Notes under the pieces: generated by a model
The model's database searches: none
What the model saw: only the letters and a program-made list of their open reading frames with translations
What the model was told of the DNA's origin: nothing
Shown here: piece after piece, positions 43,923 through 53,235 of the stretch
Layout: each line of letters begins with the position of its first letter
Numbering within the stretch: the first letter of the stretch is position 1
Made by a program: the position numbers and the translations under genes
Source: Sphingobacterium bovistauri
Lineage (GTDB): Bacteria > Bacteroidota > Bacteroidia > Sphingobacteriales > Sphingobacteriaceae
Length of the DNA stretch: 64,000 nt
Assembly: GCF_020295405.1 (NCBI RefSeq)
Contig: NZ_JADEYP010000020.1
Location: 18,890-82,889, forward strand
Direction of reading: 5' to 3'

Positions 43923-44393
43923 CTACCACTGAATCCTCATCTTGCCAAGTACTTTTCCATTTCGAGTGTTTTCGATATCGACCATCTTGCCATGATCTTT
44001 ATAAAAAATAACCTTAAGTTGATCTCCTACACGAATTTCAACGGGATTATTTACACTTTTAATAGTTCCTTCATTAAGGACGGTTAATTTACCAGCTTTG
44101 TAGTTATCCTGTATGTTTTGTGGTAGATTCAATAATGAGCCAATTGTTTCAGTTTTAGTCCCATTTTTTCTCGCAAAACTCACTAGCATATATCTTGTAC
44201 CCGCTTTATCAGTTTTTCCGTCACTGCCTCTCACGTGAACGTTAAATTTGATACGATCTCCTGCTTTCGGTATAATAGTCTTACCTGGTTCAACTTTACC
44301 TGTGTATGCAAAGTTTACTGTCTGAGCCGAAGCACTAATGGATAATGCCGTAATTATACAAAGCATCATAGTTAAAAAGAATGTTTTTTTCAT
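43923..44393 (-). CDS. unknown secreted protein (156 aa)
   Basis: A 156-residue protein with a clear signal peptide (MKKTFFLTMMLCIITALSISASAQ) and a beta-rich body (VNFAYTGKVEPGKTIIPKAGDRIKFNVHVRG; PVEIRVGDQLKVIFYKDHGKMVDIE). No lipobox, so probably periplasmic or secreted. I do not recognise the family. It converges on the palindrome at 43782. Confidence 0.7.
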   Translation of the reverse strand: MKKTFFLTMMLCIITALSISASAQTVNFAYTGKVEPGKTIIPKAGDRIKFNVHVRGSDGKTDKAGTRYMLVSFARKNGTKTETIGSLLNLPQNIQDNYKAGKLTVLNEGTIKSVNNPVEIRVGDQLKVIFYKDHGKMVDIENTRNGKVLGKMRIQW

Positions 44394-44936
44394 ATTATAG
44401 ATTTTAATAATTGGTTATTCTAGGATTGTATTGGATTAATCCCAAGAATTTGAGCAAAACTATGTATTATTTTTGATATTTCAAATTCGTAAATATCAAA
44501 GCTGATTTTAAAATTTATCGTCTATTAATTAAGTGCTATTTTTTCAGTGATGAACGATAAAAGTATAATTAGAGTACTGGATTTGGGCAAAGTTTTTAAT
44601 CATGAATTACCTTTACAAAAAATATGTTGATAAGCGGTGATGCTATATGCGTAGTGCATGTATGCTAAATGCTGTAGCATGAATTGTTAATTAAAGTGGC
44701 AAAATTTATATCTTCCATCCCTATGGTTTGAACTGAAAATTATTCTTTAATACAGTCTCTTTGTTGTTGTTCATTTGCTAATGAATCTGGTGTTTTTTTT
44801 GAATATGATGTTGTGCTATCGATTGATATTTTTATTCCTATACCTAAATGCTAAATAAAATTTTGAATTGATATTACTTTTAAAGTAATTATTTGTAAAT
44901 AACTAACTTACCTATCACAACTAACAAGAATAAATT
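44394..44936. other. 543-base gene-free region upstream of SusC 4
   Basis: AT-rich, no supported gene. At 44640-44681 a run of GC-TA words (ATGCTATATGC, GTGCATGTATGC, AATGCTGTAGCAT) starts with ATGCTA and ends with TAGCAT; the same kind of words flank the S23-like gene at 1847. The region must carry the divergent promoters of the secreted protein and SusCD 4. Confidence 0.5.
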
Positions 44937-47900
44937 ATGCTCAAAAAACATCGTAAATCAATGGCACAAATACCTATTGGGATTTTAGGTATTTGCACCT
45001 TAAGTTGCTTTATTTCTACTCCAATTCACACTTATGCCTTTCCAAAGTACAATAATTTTCAGCAAGCTTTTATTGAGGGCAGGGTGGTTGACGCGCAAGG
45101 GAATGCTATCTCTGGTGTGACAGTTACATCAAGCTTAGGCAAGTCTACGTCTACAGGAGCGGATGGAAGTTTTAAAATTCAAGCAAATGTAGGAGAAATA
45201 TTAACGTTTAAAAGTGTAGGTTATACTTCTCAAGGGGTAACTATCCAAAATGAAAAATCTAATATTATAACATTAATTGAAGATGTTGATAGTTTAGAAG
45301 AAGTTGTAGTGGTAGGATATGGTAGACAACGTAAGGGGAATATTACTGGTGCGATATCATCTGTCAATGCAGATCAATTAAAAAATATAGCACCATCAAA
45401 TTTGTCAAATACCCTGGCTGGACGCGCTCCAGGTGTTAACGTTACCAATACCTCTGGAATGGCAGGGGCTTCCTCTTCATTGCGTATTCGTGGTAGTTTT
45501 GCAGAACCATTGTATGTAATAGATGGAATTGTACGAGACAAGGCAGCCTTTGATGCCTTAGAAGCGAACGAGGTTGATCAAATGTCGTTTTTGAAGGATG
45601 CAGCTACAGCCGCTGTGTATGGTACACGAGCTGGTAATGGTGTTGTTGTGGTCGTGACTAAAAAGGGAACAGCACAAGATCCTGTGTTTAATGTGCAGAG
45701 CAACTATACGATTGGTGCTCCGACACAAACATTATTAGCTGATATTACGACTGCGGCGGATGAGTTAACATATCAGAATCGCGTGTCCAAGTTTCAGTGG
45801 GAAAGAGGTAGTAAGTCAACACCTTGGGTCGCACCAAATGGTGAGCGGGAGTTTGATTATTTTAAAGATAAAGTTTATAGTGTTAATGATATGATTTGGA
45901 GGAATCCATTTAGTCATAGACAGTCTATATCTTTGACAGGAGGTGGTGATCGTATTACGTATTATAATCTATTAAGTTATAGAAAGGAAAATGGTTCTTA
46001 CAAATCACTTGATCATGAAAAATTTAATTTAAGATCGAATGTAAGTGCTAAAGTAACGGATGACTTCAGTATCGATGTCAATATTGCCGCTACTCAAACC
46101 AATTCAAAGCGTTTTTATTGGCCTTTCAGCACATCTTCAGCAGATGATGATTTTGATGTGTCCGATTTTTATCGCGTTACATTCAACTGGCCCAAAATGT
46201 ATCCATTCTATTTAAATGCGGATGGATCTCCAAGTTCTACTCCAACAGAGTATCCTGTTCAGACACCAATGGGGAGTTGGCAAGCGTGGAATGTAATCGA
46301 TCAAGTAATGGGTAATCGATATATTGATCGTAAAGTTCGTCAAGTAAACCCGATTATGACGTTAAACTATAAATTGGACAAACTTGTTGATGGATTATCT
46401 ACAAAAGTAGTGGGTAGTTATGTTGCAGATGATTACATGCGTAAACGTTTTATGACGTTCCAAAAGAACTATACTTTTACTGCATTGGATGCAAGTGGAA
46501 ATAGATTTATACCTGCGGCACCAAGCGAAGATAAAATCAATATTTTCACTTTTAGCCAAGCTCAACCTTTTATGGATTACACACCAGAGCGTGAATGGGA
46601 GTATCAATTCAACTGGTTTTTGAATTACAACAAAAAATTTAATCAACATAATGTGGATGCAATGTTGGTGTATGAACAATACAAATTTGGAGGCACATAT
46701 GTAAATTCTAGAGCTGAAAATCCAATCATTAGTTTGGATCAAATGTTTATGTATCCCTCAGATCGCACCATGCGTTCTACAAGTGCTAGCGAGGCTGTAG
46801 ATGCGCGTCGAGCTGTGATTGGCAGGGTTAATTATAATTTTGCGGATAAATATATAGCAGAATTTTCGTTCCGATACGATGGTTCACCATTGTTTCCGAA
46901 TGATAAGCGCTGGGGTTTCTTTCCGTCAATGTCTGCTGCTTGGCGCATATCCGAGGAAGATTTTTTTGCGAATGCAAAAGAAGTTTTTAATGATTTGAAA
47001 CTTAGAGCTTCATTCGGTACTACAGGAAATAATCTTGACGTCAATGCCAATAAAATTGGACAGTTTAATTACTTAGAAAAATATGCTCCGTCTGGTGGGT
47101 ATATTTTTGGCGATCGATACTACAATGGCATCACATACGGAGCTAATCCTACTCAGAATTTAACTTGGACTACTTCAAGAAGCTATAATCTTGGTCTTGA
47201 TTTCGCTTTGTTGAGTAATAAGCTGTCAGGTAATTTGGATGTATTTAAAAGAGAAGAGACAGATATTTTGGGGGGAAGAAACCTAATCGTTCCGGATAAT
47301 TATGGTCGTACGTTAGCTCCAGAAAATTACGCTGGTAGAAGTTATAAAGGCGGTGAATTTTCTCTTGGATGGAATGATCGAGCTGGTGAAGTTTCTTATG
47401 GGGTCTCTGCGAATCTTGGTTATGCAAAAGATCGTTGGAATATATATGATGAAGAGCCTGCTTATGGAGTTGGACGAGAACAAAACTTTAGGTCACGAAT
47501 TGGTCTTCCAGAGAATAGGTTAGTTGGTCTTGAGGCTGTTGACCTTGTGCGTACCCAGTCACAATTGGATGAATTATTAGCCAAAGGATTTAAAACATAT
47601 GGACGAGATCCATATTTAGGGATGATTCTTTATAAAGATAATAATGGAGCAAATTATTCTGGAGGTCCTGATGGTAAAATAGATGATAATGATATGGTAA
47701 TGTTGTCTGATGATAATACACCTCGTATAAATTATGGTTTAGGGTTAAATGCCAGCTGGAAAGGATTGTCTGTGTCTGCATTATTACAAGGGGTGTTAGC
47801 TTATGATCGTATGATTAGTAATCAAGAGGGTGGTGGTATGCGTCAGCATGGCGGTACTTTTAGACCCTATTATCCTATTTGGGCAGGCGATGTTTGGACA

Positions 47901-48206
47901 GAAGAAAATCCAAATGCTGCTTATCCACGTGTAGTAGGCTCAAACTGGGCTGAATCAGGAACCAACAATTCAAGTTTCTGGATTAGAAATGGAGCTTATC
48001 TGCGATTAAGGGATTTAAATGTTTCATATGCTTTGCCTGCAAATGTGGCAAATGCAATGAAAATTAAAGGAGCTAGTGTATTTTTTAATGGAACAAATTT
48101 ATTTGTCTTTTCTGAAATGACAGAATTCCATGATCCAGAACAAAAAATGTATGATTCATATCCTGTAATGAAAACGTTTACATTAGGTCTAGATGTTAAA
48201 TTTTAA
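44937..48206 (+). CDS. SusC/RagA-family TonB-dependent outer-membrane transporter, pair 4
   Basis: A 1089-residue SusC/RagA transporter. An unusually long N-terminus (about 40 residues before YAFPKYNNF, hydrophobic stretch IPIGILGICTLSCFIS) acts as signal peptide, then a CarboxypepD_reg-like domain (IEGRVVDAQGNAISGVTV), LEEVVVVGYGRQRK, plug (NTLAGRAPGVNVTNTSG, LRIRGSFAEPLYVIDGIVR, QMSFLKDAATAAVYGTRAG) and barrel ending FTLGLDVKF. No STN domain. It is separated from the main island by the tRNA cluster and two unknown genes, so its substrate need not be the same. susD 4 follows after 13 bases. Confidence 0.93.
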   Translation: MLKKHRKSMAQIPIGILGICTLSCFISTPIHTYAFPKYNNFQQAFIEGRVVDAQGNAISGVTVTSSLGKSTSTGADGSFKIQANVGEILTFKSVGYTSQGVTIQNEKSNIITLIEDVDSLEEVVVVGYGRQRKGNITGAISSVNADQLKNIAPSNLSNTLAGRAPGVNVTNTSGMAGASSSLRIRGSFAEPLYVIDGIVRDKAAFDALEANEVDQMSFLKDAATAAVYGTRAGNGVVVVVTKKGTAQDPVFNVQSNYTIGAPTQTLLADITTAADELTYQNRVSKFQWERGSKSTPWVAPNGEREFDYFKDKVYSVNDMIWRNPFSHRQSISLTGGGDRITYYNLLSYRKENGSYKSLDHEKFNLRSNVSAKVTDDFSIDVNIAATQTNSKRFYWPFSTSSADDDFDVSDFYRVTFNWPKMYPFYLNADGSPSSTPTEYPVQTPMGSWQAWNVIDQVMGNRYIDRKVRQVNPIMTLNYKLDKLVDGLSTKVVGSYVADDYMRKRFMTFQKNYTFTALDASGNRFIPAAPSEDKINIFTFSQAQPFMDYTPEREWEYQFNWFLNYNKKFNQHNVDAMLVYEQYKFGGTYVNSRAENPIISLDQMFMYPSDRTMRSTSASEAVDARRAVIGRVNYNFADKYIAEFSFRYDGSPLFPNDKRWGFFPSMSAAWRISEEDFFANAKEVFNDLKLRASFGTTGNNLDVNANKIGQFNYLEKYAPSGGYIFGDRYYNGITYGANPTQNLTWTTSRSYNLGLDFALLSNKLSGNLDVFKREETDILGGRNLIVPDNYGRTLAPENYAGRSYKGGEFSLGWNDRAGEVSYGVSANLGYAKDRWNIYDEEPAYGVGREQNFRSRIGLPENRLVGLEAVDLVRTQSQLDELLAKGFKTYGRDPYLGMILYKDNNGANYSGGPDGKIDDNDMVMLSDDNTPRINYGLGLNASWKGLSVSALLQGVLAYDRMISNQEGGGMRQHGGTFRPYYPIWAGDVWTEENPNAAYPRVVGSNWAESGTNNSSFWIRNGAYLRLRDLNVSYALPANVANAMKIKGASVFFNGTNLFVFSEMTEFHDPEQKMYDSYPVMKTFTLGLDVKF

Positions 48207-48219
48207 TAGAAGTTAAGTT

Positions 48220-49989
48220 ATGAAAAAAATATTTTATCCGATTTTAGCACTAGTATTGACAACCACATCTTGTAAGGATGTGTTGGATATAGCTGACTTA
48301 AATTCTGTGGACGAAAGCAAAGTATGGAATGATCCAAATTTAGTCAACGCTTACTTAGCTAATTTATACCCGTTGTTTGGGAACTGGAGTTCTGGTGCAG
48401 ATAATAATTCCGATCAGTTAATAGGAATAAATTTTCCATTGGACGCTGTGACGGTTAATAATACCGCTTATAAAGCATGGGATTACACGACAATTCGTAA
48501 AATCAATACCGCTATTCAAAAGGTGAACCAAAGCACCGGTCTTAGTGAAGAGGTGAAAAGGGATGTACTTGGTCAGGCGCTGTTCATGCGCGCGTACGTG
48601 TATTTTAATATGGTTAAGCATCATGGAGGTGTGCCTTATATTACAGTACCACAGGATTTAGAAAAGGATGATTTGGAAACTCCTCGTAATTCAACAAAAG
48701 AATGTTTTGAATTAATAGTGAAAGATCTGGATGAAGCGGTAGGTCTCTTGCCTACTACTATTGAAAAAAGCTCTTCAAATTATGGTAAAATTGATGGTAA
48801 TTTTGCAGTTGCATTTAAAGCAAAAGTGCTTCTGTATAAGGCGTCTCCACAATTTAATCCCACTAATCCCTACGGAAATGCGTATTGGGCTGAGGCTAAT
48901 GTTGCAAATAAGGCTGCTTATGATCGCTTGACTGCTAATGCCTATAGCTTAACATCAGATTATTATAATATTGCGCTACAAGAAAAGGGACCTGAGGTGA
49001 TTTTTACTGTAATAAATACCTATCCAAACAAAGTTGCTGGTTATGATTATGGTGTTCGTCCTGGTTCTGAAAGTAGGGGCGCAGCGAGTGCAGTTCCGGC
49101 TTGGGAATTCGTCAAATCATTTCCAATGAAAGATGGTAAAATGTATACTGACCCTACGAGCATCTACCATAAAACAGAAGCTCAATTCTTGCAATCCTAC
49201 TGGGAAAACCGTGATCCACGTTTTAATAAATCTATCGTATGGAATGGTAAGATTTATGAAGTTTCTGGCAAAGCTGGAAAAAGACAATATACAAGTGTTG
49301 GTATTGCGCCAGATCTAGATAATTTTGGCCTTAATCCAAAAGCGCAAACTCCTTCTGAGAATATGAATCGTTACAGTGGATTCTTTATTTTAAAGAATTC
49401 TAAACTTTCGCTGAAGCAAACAGAAGTAGAGACTCAATATGATGTTGATTTCGTGCTGATGCGATTTGCAGAAGTTATATTGAATTATGCGGAGACGGCT
49501 AATGAAACGGGGGATTTAAATACAGCTATTGACTTGTTGAAGAAAATTCGTCAGCGTGCAGGTATTGAAGCGGGTTCAAATGGAATGTATGGCATTGTTG
49601 CTAGTACAAAGGAGCAAATGCGTGCAGCAATATTAGCTGAAAGAAATATTGAATTTTGCTTCGAGGGACATCGTTTTTGGGATTTAAGAAGATTGCGAAA
49701 ATTGGATGTGTTACACAATAAAACTAAATTCGGTGTAGAGGCAATTGCTATTAATGGTGATGGATCTGAAATGGACTTAGATGATGCAGCTGCGTTGGCT
49801 AAAACCTATCAATTGAAAGAAAATCAATTTAAATACAGTTTGTTGCAAGTGCCTCGTACAGGTGTTCAAGTTAATTTATTGCCAGATACCTACTACTTTT
49901 TTCCGATTGCTCAGTCGGTAATAGATAAAAACCCTAAAATATTGCAAAATAAAGATTGGGGAGGTTCTTTTGATCCGACAAATAATTAA
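48220..49989 (+). CDS. SusD/RagB-family nutrient-binding lipoprotein, pair 4
   Basis: A 589-residue lipoprotein (cysteine 18, LTTTSCKDVLDIADLNSVDE) of the RagB/SusD family. It shows VWNDPNLVNAYLANLYPLFGNW near the N-terminus, ALFMRAYVYFNMVKHHGGVPYIT in the first TPR helices and the C-terminal RFAEVILNYAETANETGDLNTAIDLLKKIRQRAGI ... AERNIEFCFEGHRFWDLRRLRKL. It partners SusC 4. The pair is an isolated two-gene operon ending at a terminator. Confidence 0.93.
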   Translation: MKKIFYPILALVLTTTSCKDVLDIADLNSVDESKVWNDPNLVNAYLANLYPLFGNWSSGADNNSDQLIGINFPLDAVTVNNTAYKAWDYTTIRKINTAIQKVNQSTGLSEEVKRDVLGQALFMRAYVYFNMVKHHGGVPYITVPQDLEKDDLETPRNSTKECFELIVKDLDEAVGLLPTTIEKSSSNYGKIDGNFAVAFKAKVLLYKASPQFNPTNPYGNAYWAEANVANKAAYDRLTANAYSLTSDYYNIALQEKGPEVIFTVINTYPNKVAGYDYGVRPGSESRGAASAVPAWEFVKSFPMKDGKMYTDPTSIYHKTEAQFLQSYWENRDPRFNKSIVWNGKIYEVSGKAGKRQYTSVGIAPDLDNFGLNPKAQTPSENMNRYSGFFILKNSKLSLKQTEVETQYDVDFVLMRFAEVILNYAETANETGDLNTAIDLLKKIRQRAGIEAGSNGMYGIVASTKEQMRAAILAERNIEFCFEGHRFWDLRRLRKLDVLHNKTKFGVEAIAINGDGSEMDLDDAAALAKTYQLKENQFKYSLLQVPRTGVQVNLLPDTYYFFPIAQSVIDKNPKILQNKDWGGSFDPTNN

Positions 49990-50008
49990 ATAAGTATAGT
50001 ATACTAAA

Positions 50009-50041
50009 ACAAGCATCAAGAAATTGATGCTTGTTTTTTTT
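50009..50041. terminator. hairpin terminator between SusD 4 and the FMN reductase gene
   Basis: ACAAGCATCAA (50009-50019) pairs with TTGATGCTTGT (50024-50034) around GAAA, followed by eight T. It ends the plus-strand unit and touches the stop of the convergent gene. Confidence 0.88.
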
Positions 50042-50561
50042 AATAACGTACAATCTCTTCAATCTGCTCGTTAATAAAATTTATTGTAATAGGGTCGATA
50101 AACAATCCATCGCTGTTTAGTTCGTTTTGTACATGAGCGATGTGGATTTTTAAAGGAAGAACATGCATACGCATATAATTGCATACACCTGTGAAATGAT
50201 CAACGCCTCTGATGTTACCGTATTTTCCGTTCGAAACTCCAACTAAAGCCGCTTTTTTATGGTGAAACGAGGTGGGGTATGAACAAGCATCTACAAAAGA
50301 CTTCAATACTCCAGGATAACTTCCATTATATTCAGGGATTATAAAAATAAACTTTCTAGCTTCTGAAACTTTGGCTTGAATGCGAGCGAAGGTGTCTGAA
50401 CGCTTTCCATATAAATCTGTAAATAAGATGTCATGAGGCAGGTCTTCTAAGGAGAATATTTCCCACGGTTCGCTCCTGCGTAATAATTCTTCTTTATAAT
50501 AGTTAGCTACTTTTAAAGAGTTACTACCCAGTCTATTTGTGCCTGATATAATTAAATTCAT
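50040..50561 (-). CDS. NADPH-dependent FMN reductase-like flavoprotein
   Basis: A 173-residue flavodoxin-fold protein. The phosphate-binding loop SGTNRLGSNSLKVA (residues 5-18) and the FMN-contact stretch IIPEYNGSYPGVLKSFVDAC (about 73-93) are diagnostic of the NADPH-dependent FMN reductase (PF03358) family; KKAALVGVSNGKYGNIRG follows as usual. Cytosolic quinone/flavin/azo-type reduction is typical of the family; the exact substrate is unknown. Confidence 0.88.
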   Translation of the reverse strand: MNLIISGTNRLGSNSLKVANYYKEELLRRSEPWEIFSLEDLPHDILFTDLYGKRSDTFARIQAKVSEARKFIFIIPEYNGSYPGVLKSFVDACSYPTSFHHKKAALVGVSNGKYGNIRGVDHFTGVCNYMRMHVLPLKIHIAHVQNELNSDGLFIDPITINFINEQIEEIVRY

Positions 50562-50767
50562 TGTGATGTTGCAACTTATAGTAATCGAATGACGATTTGT
50601 CTAATGGTAAACCATTTTTTTGTATCTTAGCATCCTGAGTAATAGTGTCAGGAAGTTTTCAAAAATAGTAAATTTAACATCATTTAAGTATTTAGTACGT
50701 ATTTCAAATGTTAATTTTATAAGAGAACTACAATTGATAGTACAAAATTGTAAAGGTTCGGTATCTC

Positions 50768-51568
50768 ATGGGAAAAATAATTGCAATAGCAAATCAAAAG
50801 GGCGGTGTAGGGAAAACAACAACTTCAATAAACCTAGCCGCAAGTTTGGCTGTCTTAGAATATAAAACATTGCTGGTGGATGCAGATCCACAAGCAAACT
50901 CCACTTCGGGTATTGGTTTTGACCCTCGTGGTATCAAAGCTAGTGTTTACGAGTGTTTAGTTAATGATTTGAATCCTCGTGATGCTATCAAAGCAACAGA
51001 TACACCATATTTGGACTTGTTGCCTGCGCATATTGATTTAGTAGGAGCGGAGATTGAGATGATCAATCTGAATGAACGTGAGTACAAGATGAAAAAAATG
51101 TTGGAGGAAATTAAAGATGATTATGATTTTATCATCATTGACTGTTCACCATCATTGGGTTTGATTACAATCAATGCCCTTACGGCATCTGATTCTTTGA
51201 TCATCCCTGTGCAATGTGAGTATTTCGCTTTGGAAGGTTTGGGTAAGTTGTTAAATACGATCAAAATCGTTCAAAATCGATTAAATACCAATTTAGAAAT
51301 CGAAGGGATTTTACTGACGATGTATGATGTTCGTTTGCGTCTATCTAATCAAGTCGTTGAAGAGGTACGTACACACTTTACGGATTTAGTTTTCGAAACG
51401 ATTATCCAACGTAATACGCGTTTGAGTGAGGCGCCAAGCTTTGGTATTTCAGTAATTATGCACGATGCTTCATGTAAAGGTGCAATCAATTATTTGAATT
51501 TGGCTCGAGAGATTTTACAAAAGAACGGATTGGTAGAACATAATAAAGAAGAAAAAGCAATCGTATAA
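50768..51568 (+). CDS. parA: chromosome-partitioning ATPase ParA (Soj)
   Basis: ParA drives segregation of the replication origin with ParB. The 266-residue protein has the deviant Walker A KGGVGKTTTSINLAASLA (residues 10-27), DADPQANST, and IIDCSPSLGLITINALTA (Walker B). It begins at MGKIIAIANQ. Its stop overlaps the parB ATG by one base, so the two are co-translated. Confidence 0.97.
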   Translation: MGKIIAIANQKGGVGKTTTSINLAASLAVLEYKTLLVDADPQANSTSGIGFDPRGIKASVYECLVNDLNPRDAIKATDTPYLDLLPAHIDLVGAEIEMINLNEREYKMKKMLEEIKDDYDFIIIDCSPSLGLITINALTASDSLIIPVQCEYFALEGLGKLLNTIKIVQNRLNTNLEIEGILLTMYDVRLRLSNQVVEEVRTHFTDLVFETIIQRNTRLSEAPSFGISVIMHDASCKGAINYLNLAREILQKNGLVEHNKEEKAIV

Positions 51569-52482
51569 TGGCAGCATTACAACGTAAAACAGGATTAGGT
51601 AAAGGACTTGGTGCGCTATTGCAGGATGATTTGAAAGTATCTCCTAGTACTACTTCCCGTGAGATTGGAGACACAGCAGCACCTTCTGCAGGTAGTATTA
51701 ATTTCATAAAAATTGATCAAATTGCGGTTAATCCTTTTCAACCACGTACCGATTTTGATGAGAATGCTTTAAAAGAGCTTTCTGAATCCATCGTATTGCA
51801 GGGATTAATTCAGCCTATTACCGTAAGACAAGTAAGTAAAAATCAATACCAACTCATCAGTGGTGAACGTCGTTTGCGCGCTTCGATGCTAGCTGGCATT
51901 ACAGAAATACCTGCTTACGTACGTACAGCCAATGACCAGCAGATGTTGGAAATGGCGTTGATCGAAAATATTCAACGTGAAAATTTAAATGCGATTGAAG
52001 TTGCGTTGAGTTTTCAGCGTATGATTGAAGAGTGTAGTTTGAAGCAAGAAGAATTGGGCGATCGTGTATCGAAAAACCGTTCTACTGTAACGAATTATTT
52101 GCGTCTATTAAAGCTGCCTCCAGTAATTCAAGTTGGTATTCGTGACGGTAAAATTTCAATGGGACATGCACGTGCGCTAATAAATGTTGGTGATATTGAT
52201 AAGCAATTATTCGTTTATCAAGAGATTATCGATAAGGACCTATCAGTGCGTATGGCCGAGATTTTAGTTCGTAATATTCAAGAGCAGCTGAAGCCTAAAA
52301 AAGGTAAGGGAGTAGGCAAGCAGTTGGATTTTCAATATCAAAAAATTGAAGACGATCTAGCGTCTAAATTTTCGACTCGTGTACGTTTGAATTTGAAAAA
52401 TACACGTGGTAAAGGTGCTATTGAAATTCCTTTTGATTCGGAAGATGACTTAAGCCGTATATTAGAATTGTTAGATTGGTAA
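51568..52482 (+). CDS. parB: chromosome-partitioning protein ParB (Spo0J)
   Basis: ParB binds parS sites near the origin, spreads as a CTP-dependent clamp and stimulates ParA. The 304-residue protein has INPFQPRTDFDE-type and GERRLRASMLAG CTP/arginine motifs (GERRLRA at about residue 97), ENIQRENLNAIEVA, and the helix-turn-helix KQEELGDRVSKNRSTVTNYLRLLKLP. The C-terminal dimer domain ends in LELLDW. Its stop TAA overlaps the next ATG (TAATG). No canonical parS site was found in this window. Confidence 0.97.
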   Translation: MAALQRKTGLGKGLGALLQDDLKVSPSTTSREIGDTAAPSAGSINFIKIDQIAVNPFQPRTDFDENALKELSESIVLQGLIQPITVRQVSKNQYQLISGERRLRASMLAGITEIPAYVRTANDQQMLEMALIENIQRENLNAIEVALSFQRMIEECSLKQEELGDRVSKNRSTVTNYLRLLKLPPVIQVGIRDGKISMGHARALINVGDIDKQLFVYQEIIDKDLSVRMAEILVRNIQEQLKPKKGKGVGKQLDFQYQKIEDDLASKFSTRVRLNLKNTRGKGAIEIPFDSEDDLSRILELLDW

Positions 52483-53222
52483 TGTCCAAATATTTATTAT
52501 TTATTCTTTTTTTACTGTTTTCGTTGGATAGCTTTTCTCAAGCTGATTCGACGAAAAAAGTTGTTTTAGATACAACCGCTTTGAATGCTATGGATAGTGT
52601 CAAGGCGACACAAGATACCGTTAAGAAGAAAGAAACGCGTGCAGAACGAAAAGCCCGTGAGAAAGCCGAAAAGGAACGTGAAAAATATTATTATAAAGAT
52701 ATTTTAAAAGATTCGACCAGATTAGCTATCGAGGAACTTTCTAATAATGCATGGAGAAGGTCATTGATTGCACCCGGATGGGGGCAGATTACTAATGGTG
52801 GTAAATACGTTTGGATAAAGTTGCCTATCATTTATGGAGGATTGATAGCCGGATATATGACCTTTGATTTTTGGAATTGGCATTATCAAAAATTTGTAAA
52901 GGAAGCGGCTTATCGTATGGATCACAATGGTGAATCTAACGATCCTGATTTGGAAGGTTATCAAAGTTTGGATGGTTTGATTCGTTCAAAGGATAATTAT
53001 CGACGTAATCGCGATATGACCATTTTAGTTACCGTTGGATGGTGGGGCTTGAATGTCTTAGAAGCTTATGTTGACTCTATGCTTCGATTCCGATACAATA
53101 TTGGTGATGATTTGGGATTCAAAATCACACCAACGATGTTGCCAACATCTAATTTGGCATATAATATGAATATTGGGCCTCAATTTACTCCAGGAGTAAA
53201 ATTGACCTTTAATTTTAAATAG
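52482..53222 (+). CDS. DUF5683 membrane protein
   Basis: A 246-residue protein with an N-terminal signal peptide (MSKYLLFILFLLFSLDSFSQ), a charged linker (about residues 45-70, RAERKAREKAEKEREK) and the DUF5683 core with SLIAPGWGQITNGGKYVWIKLPIIYGGLIAGYMTFDFW and a second hydrophobic segment (TILVTVGWWGLNVLEAYVDSML). Function unknown; it regularly lies between parB and dapB in Bacteroidota. The ATG at 52482 overlaps the parB stop by one base, suggesting coupling. Confidence 0.88.
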   Translation: MSKYLLFILFLLFSLDSFSQADSTKKVVLDTTALNAMDSVKATQDTVKKKETRAERKAREKAEKEREKYYYKDILKDSTRLAIEELSNNAWRRSLIAPGWGQITNGGKYVWIKLPIIYGGLIAGYMTFDFWNWHYQKFVKEAAYRMDHNGESNDPDLEGYQSLDGLIRSKDNYRRNRDMTILVTVGWWGLNVLEAYVDSMLRFRYNIGDDLGFKITPTMLPTSNLAYNMNIGPQFTPGVKLTFNFK

Positions 53223-53235
53223 ATAAACCTTAATT

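Noticed and set aside
44550..44630. 26-codon frame upstream of SusC 4 (MNDKSIIRVLDLGKVF...)
   Set aside because: Short, no relatives recalled, in an otherwise non-coding region; not enough support.
46395..46742. 115-codon frame opposite SusC 4
   Set aside because: Antisense shadow of the barrel region with unusual His/Cys/Ile-rich composition.
50620..50865. 81-codon frame overlapping the parA start
   Set aside because: Lies in another frame over the parA leader and Walker region; no recognisable protein.
50768..52482. Replication origin next to parAB
   Set aside because: No dnaA gene, DnaA-box cluster or parS site seen; closeness to the origin cannot be claimed from parAB alone.
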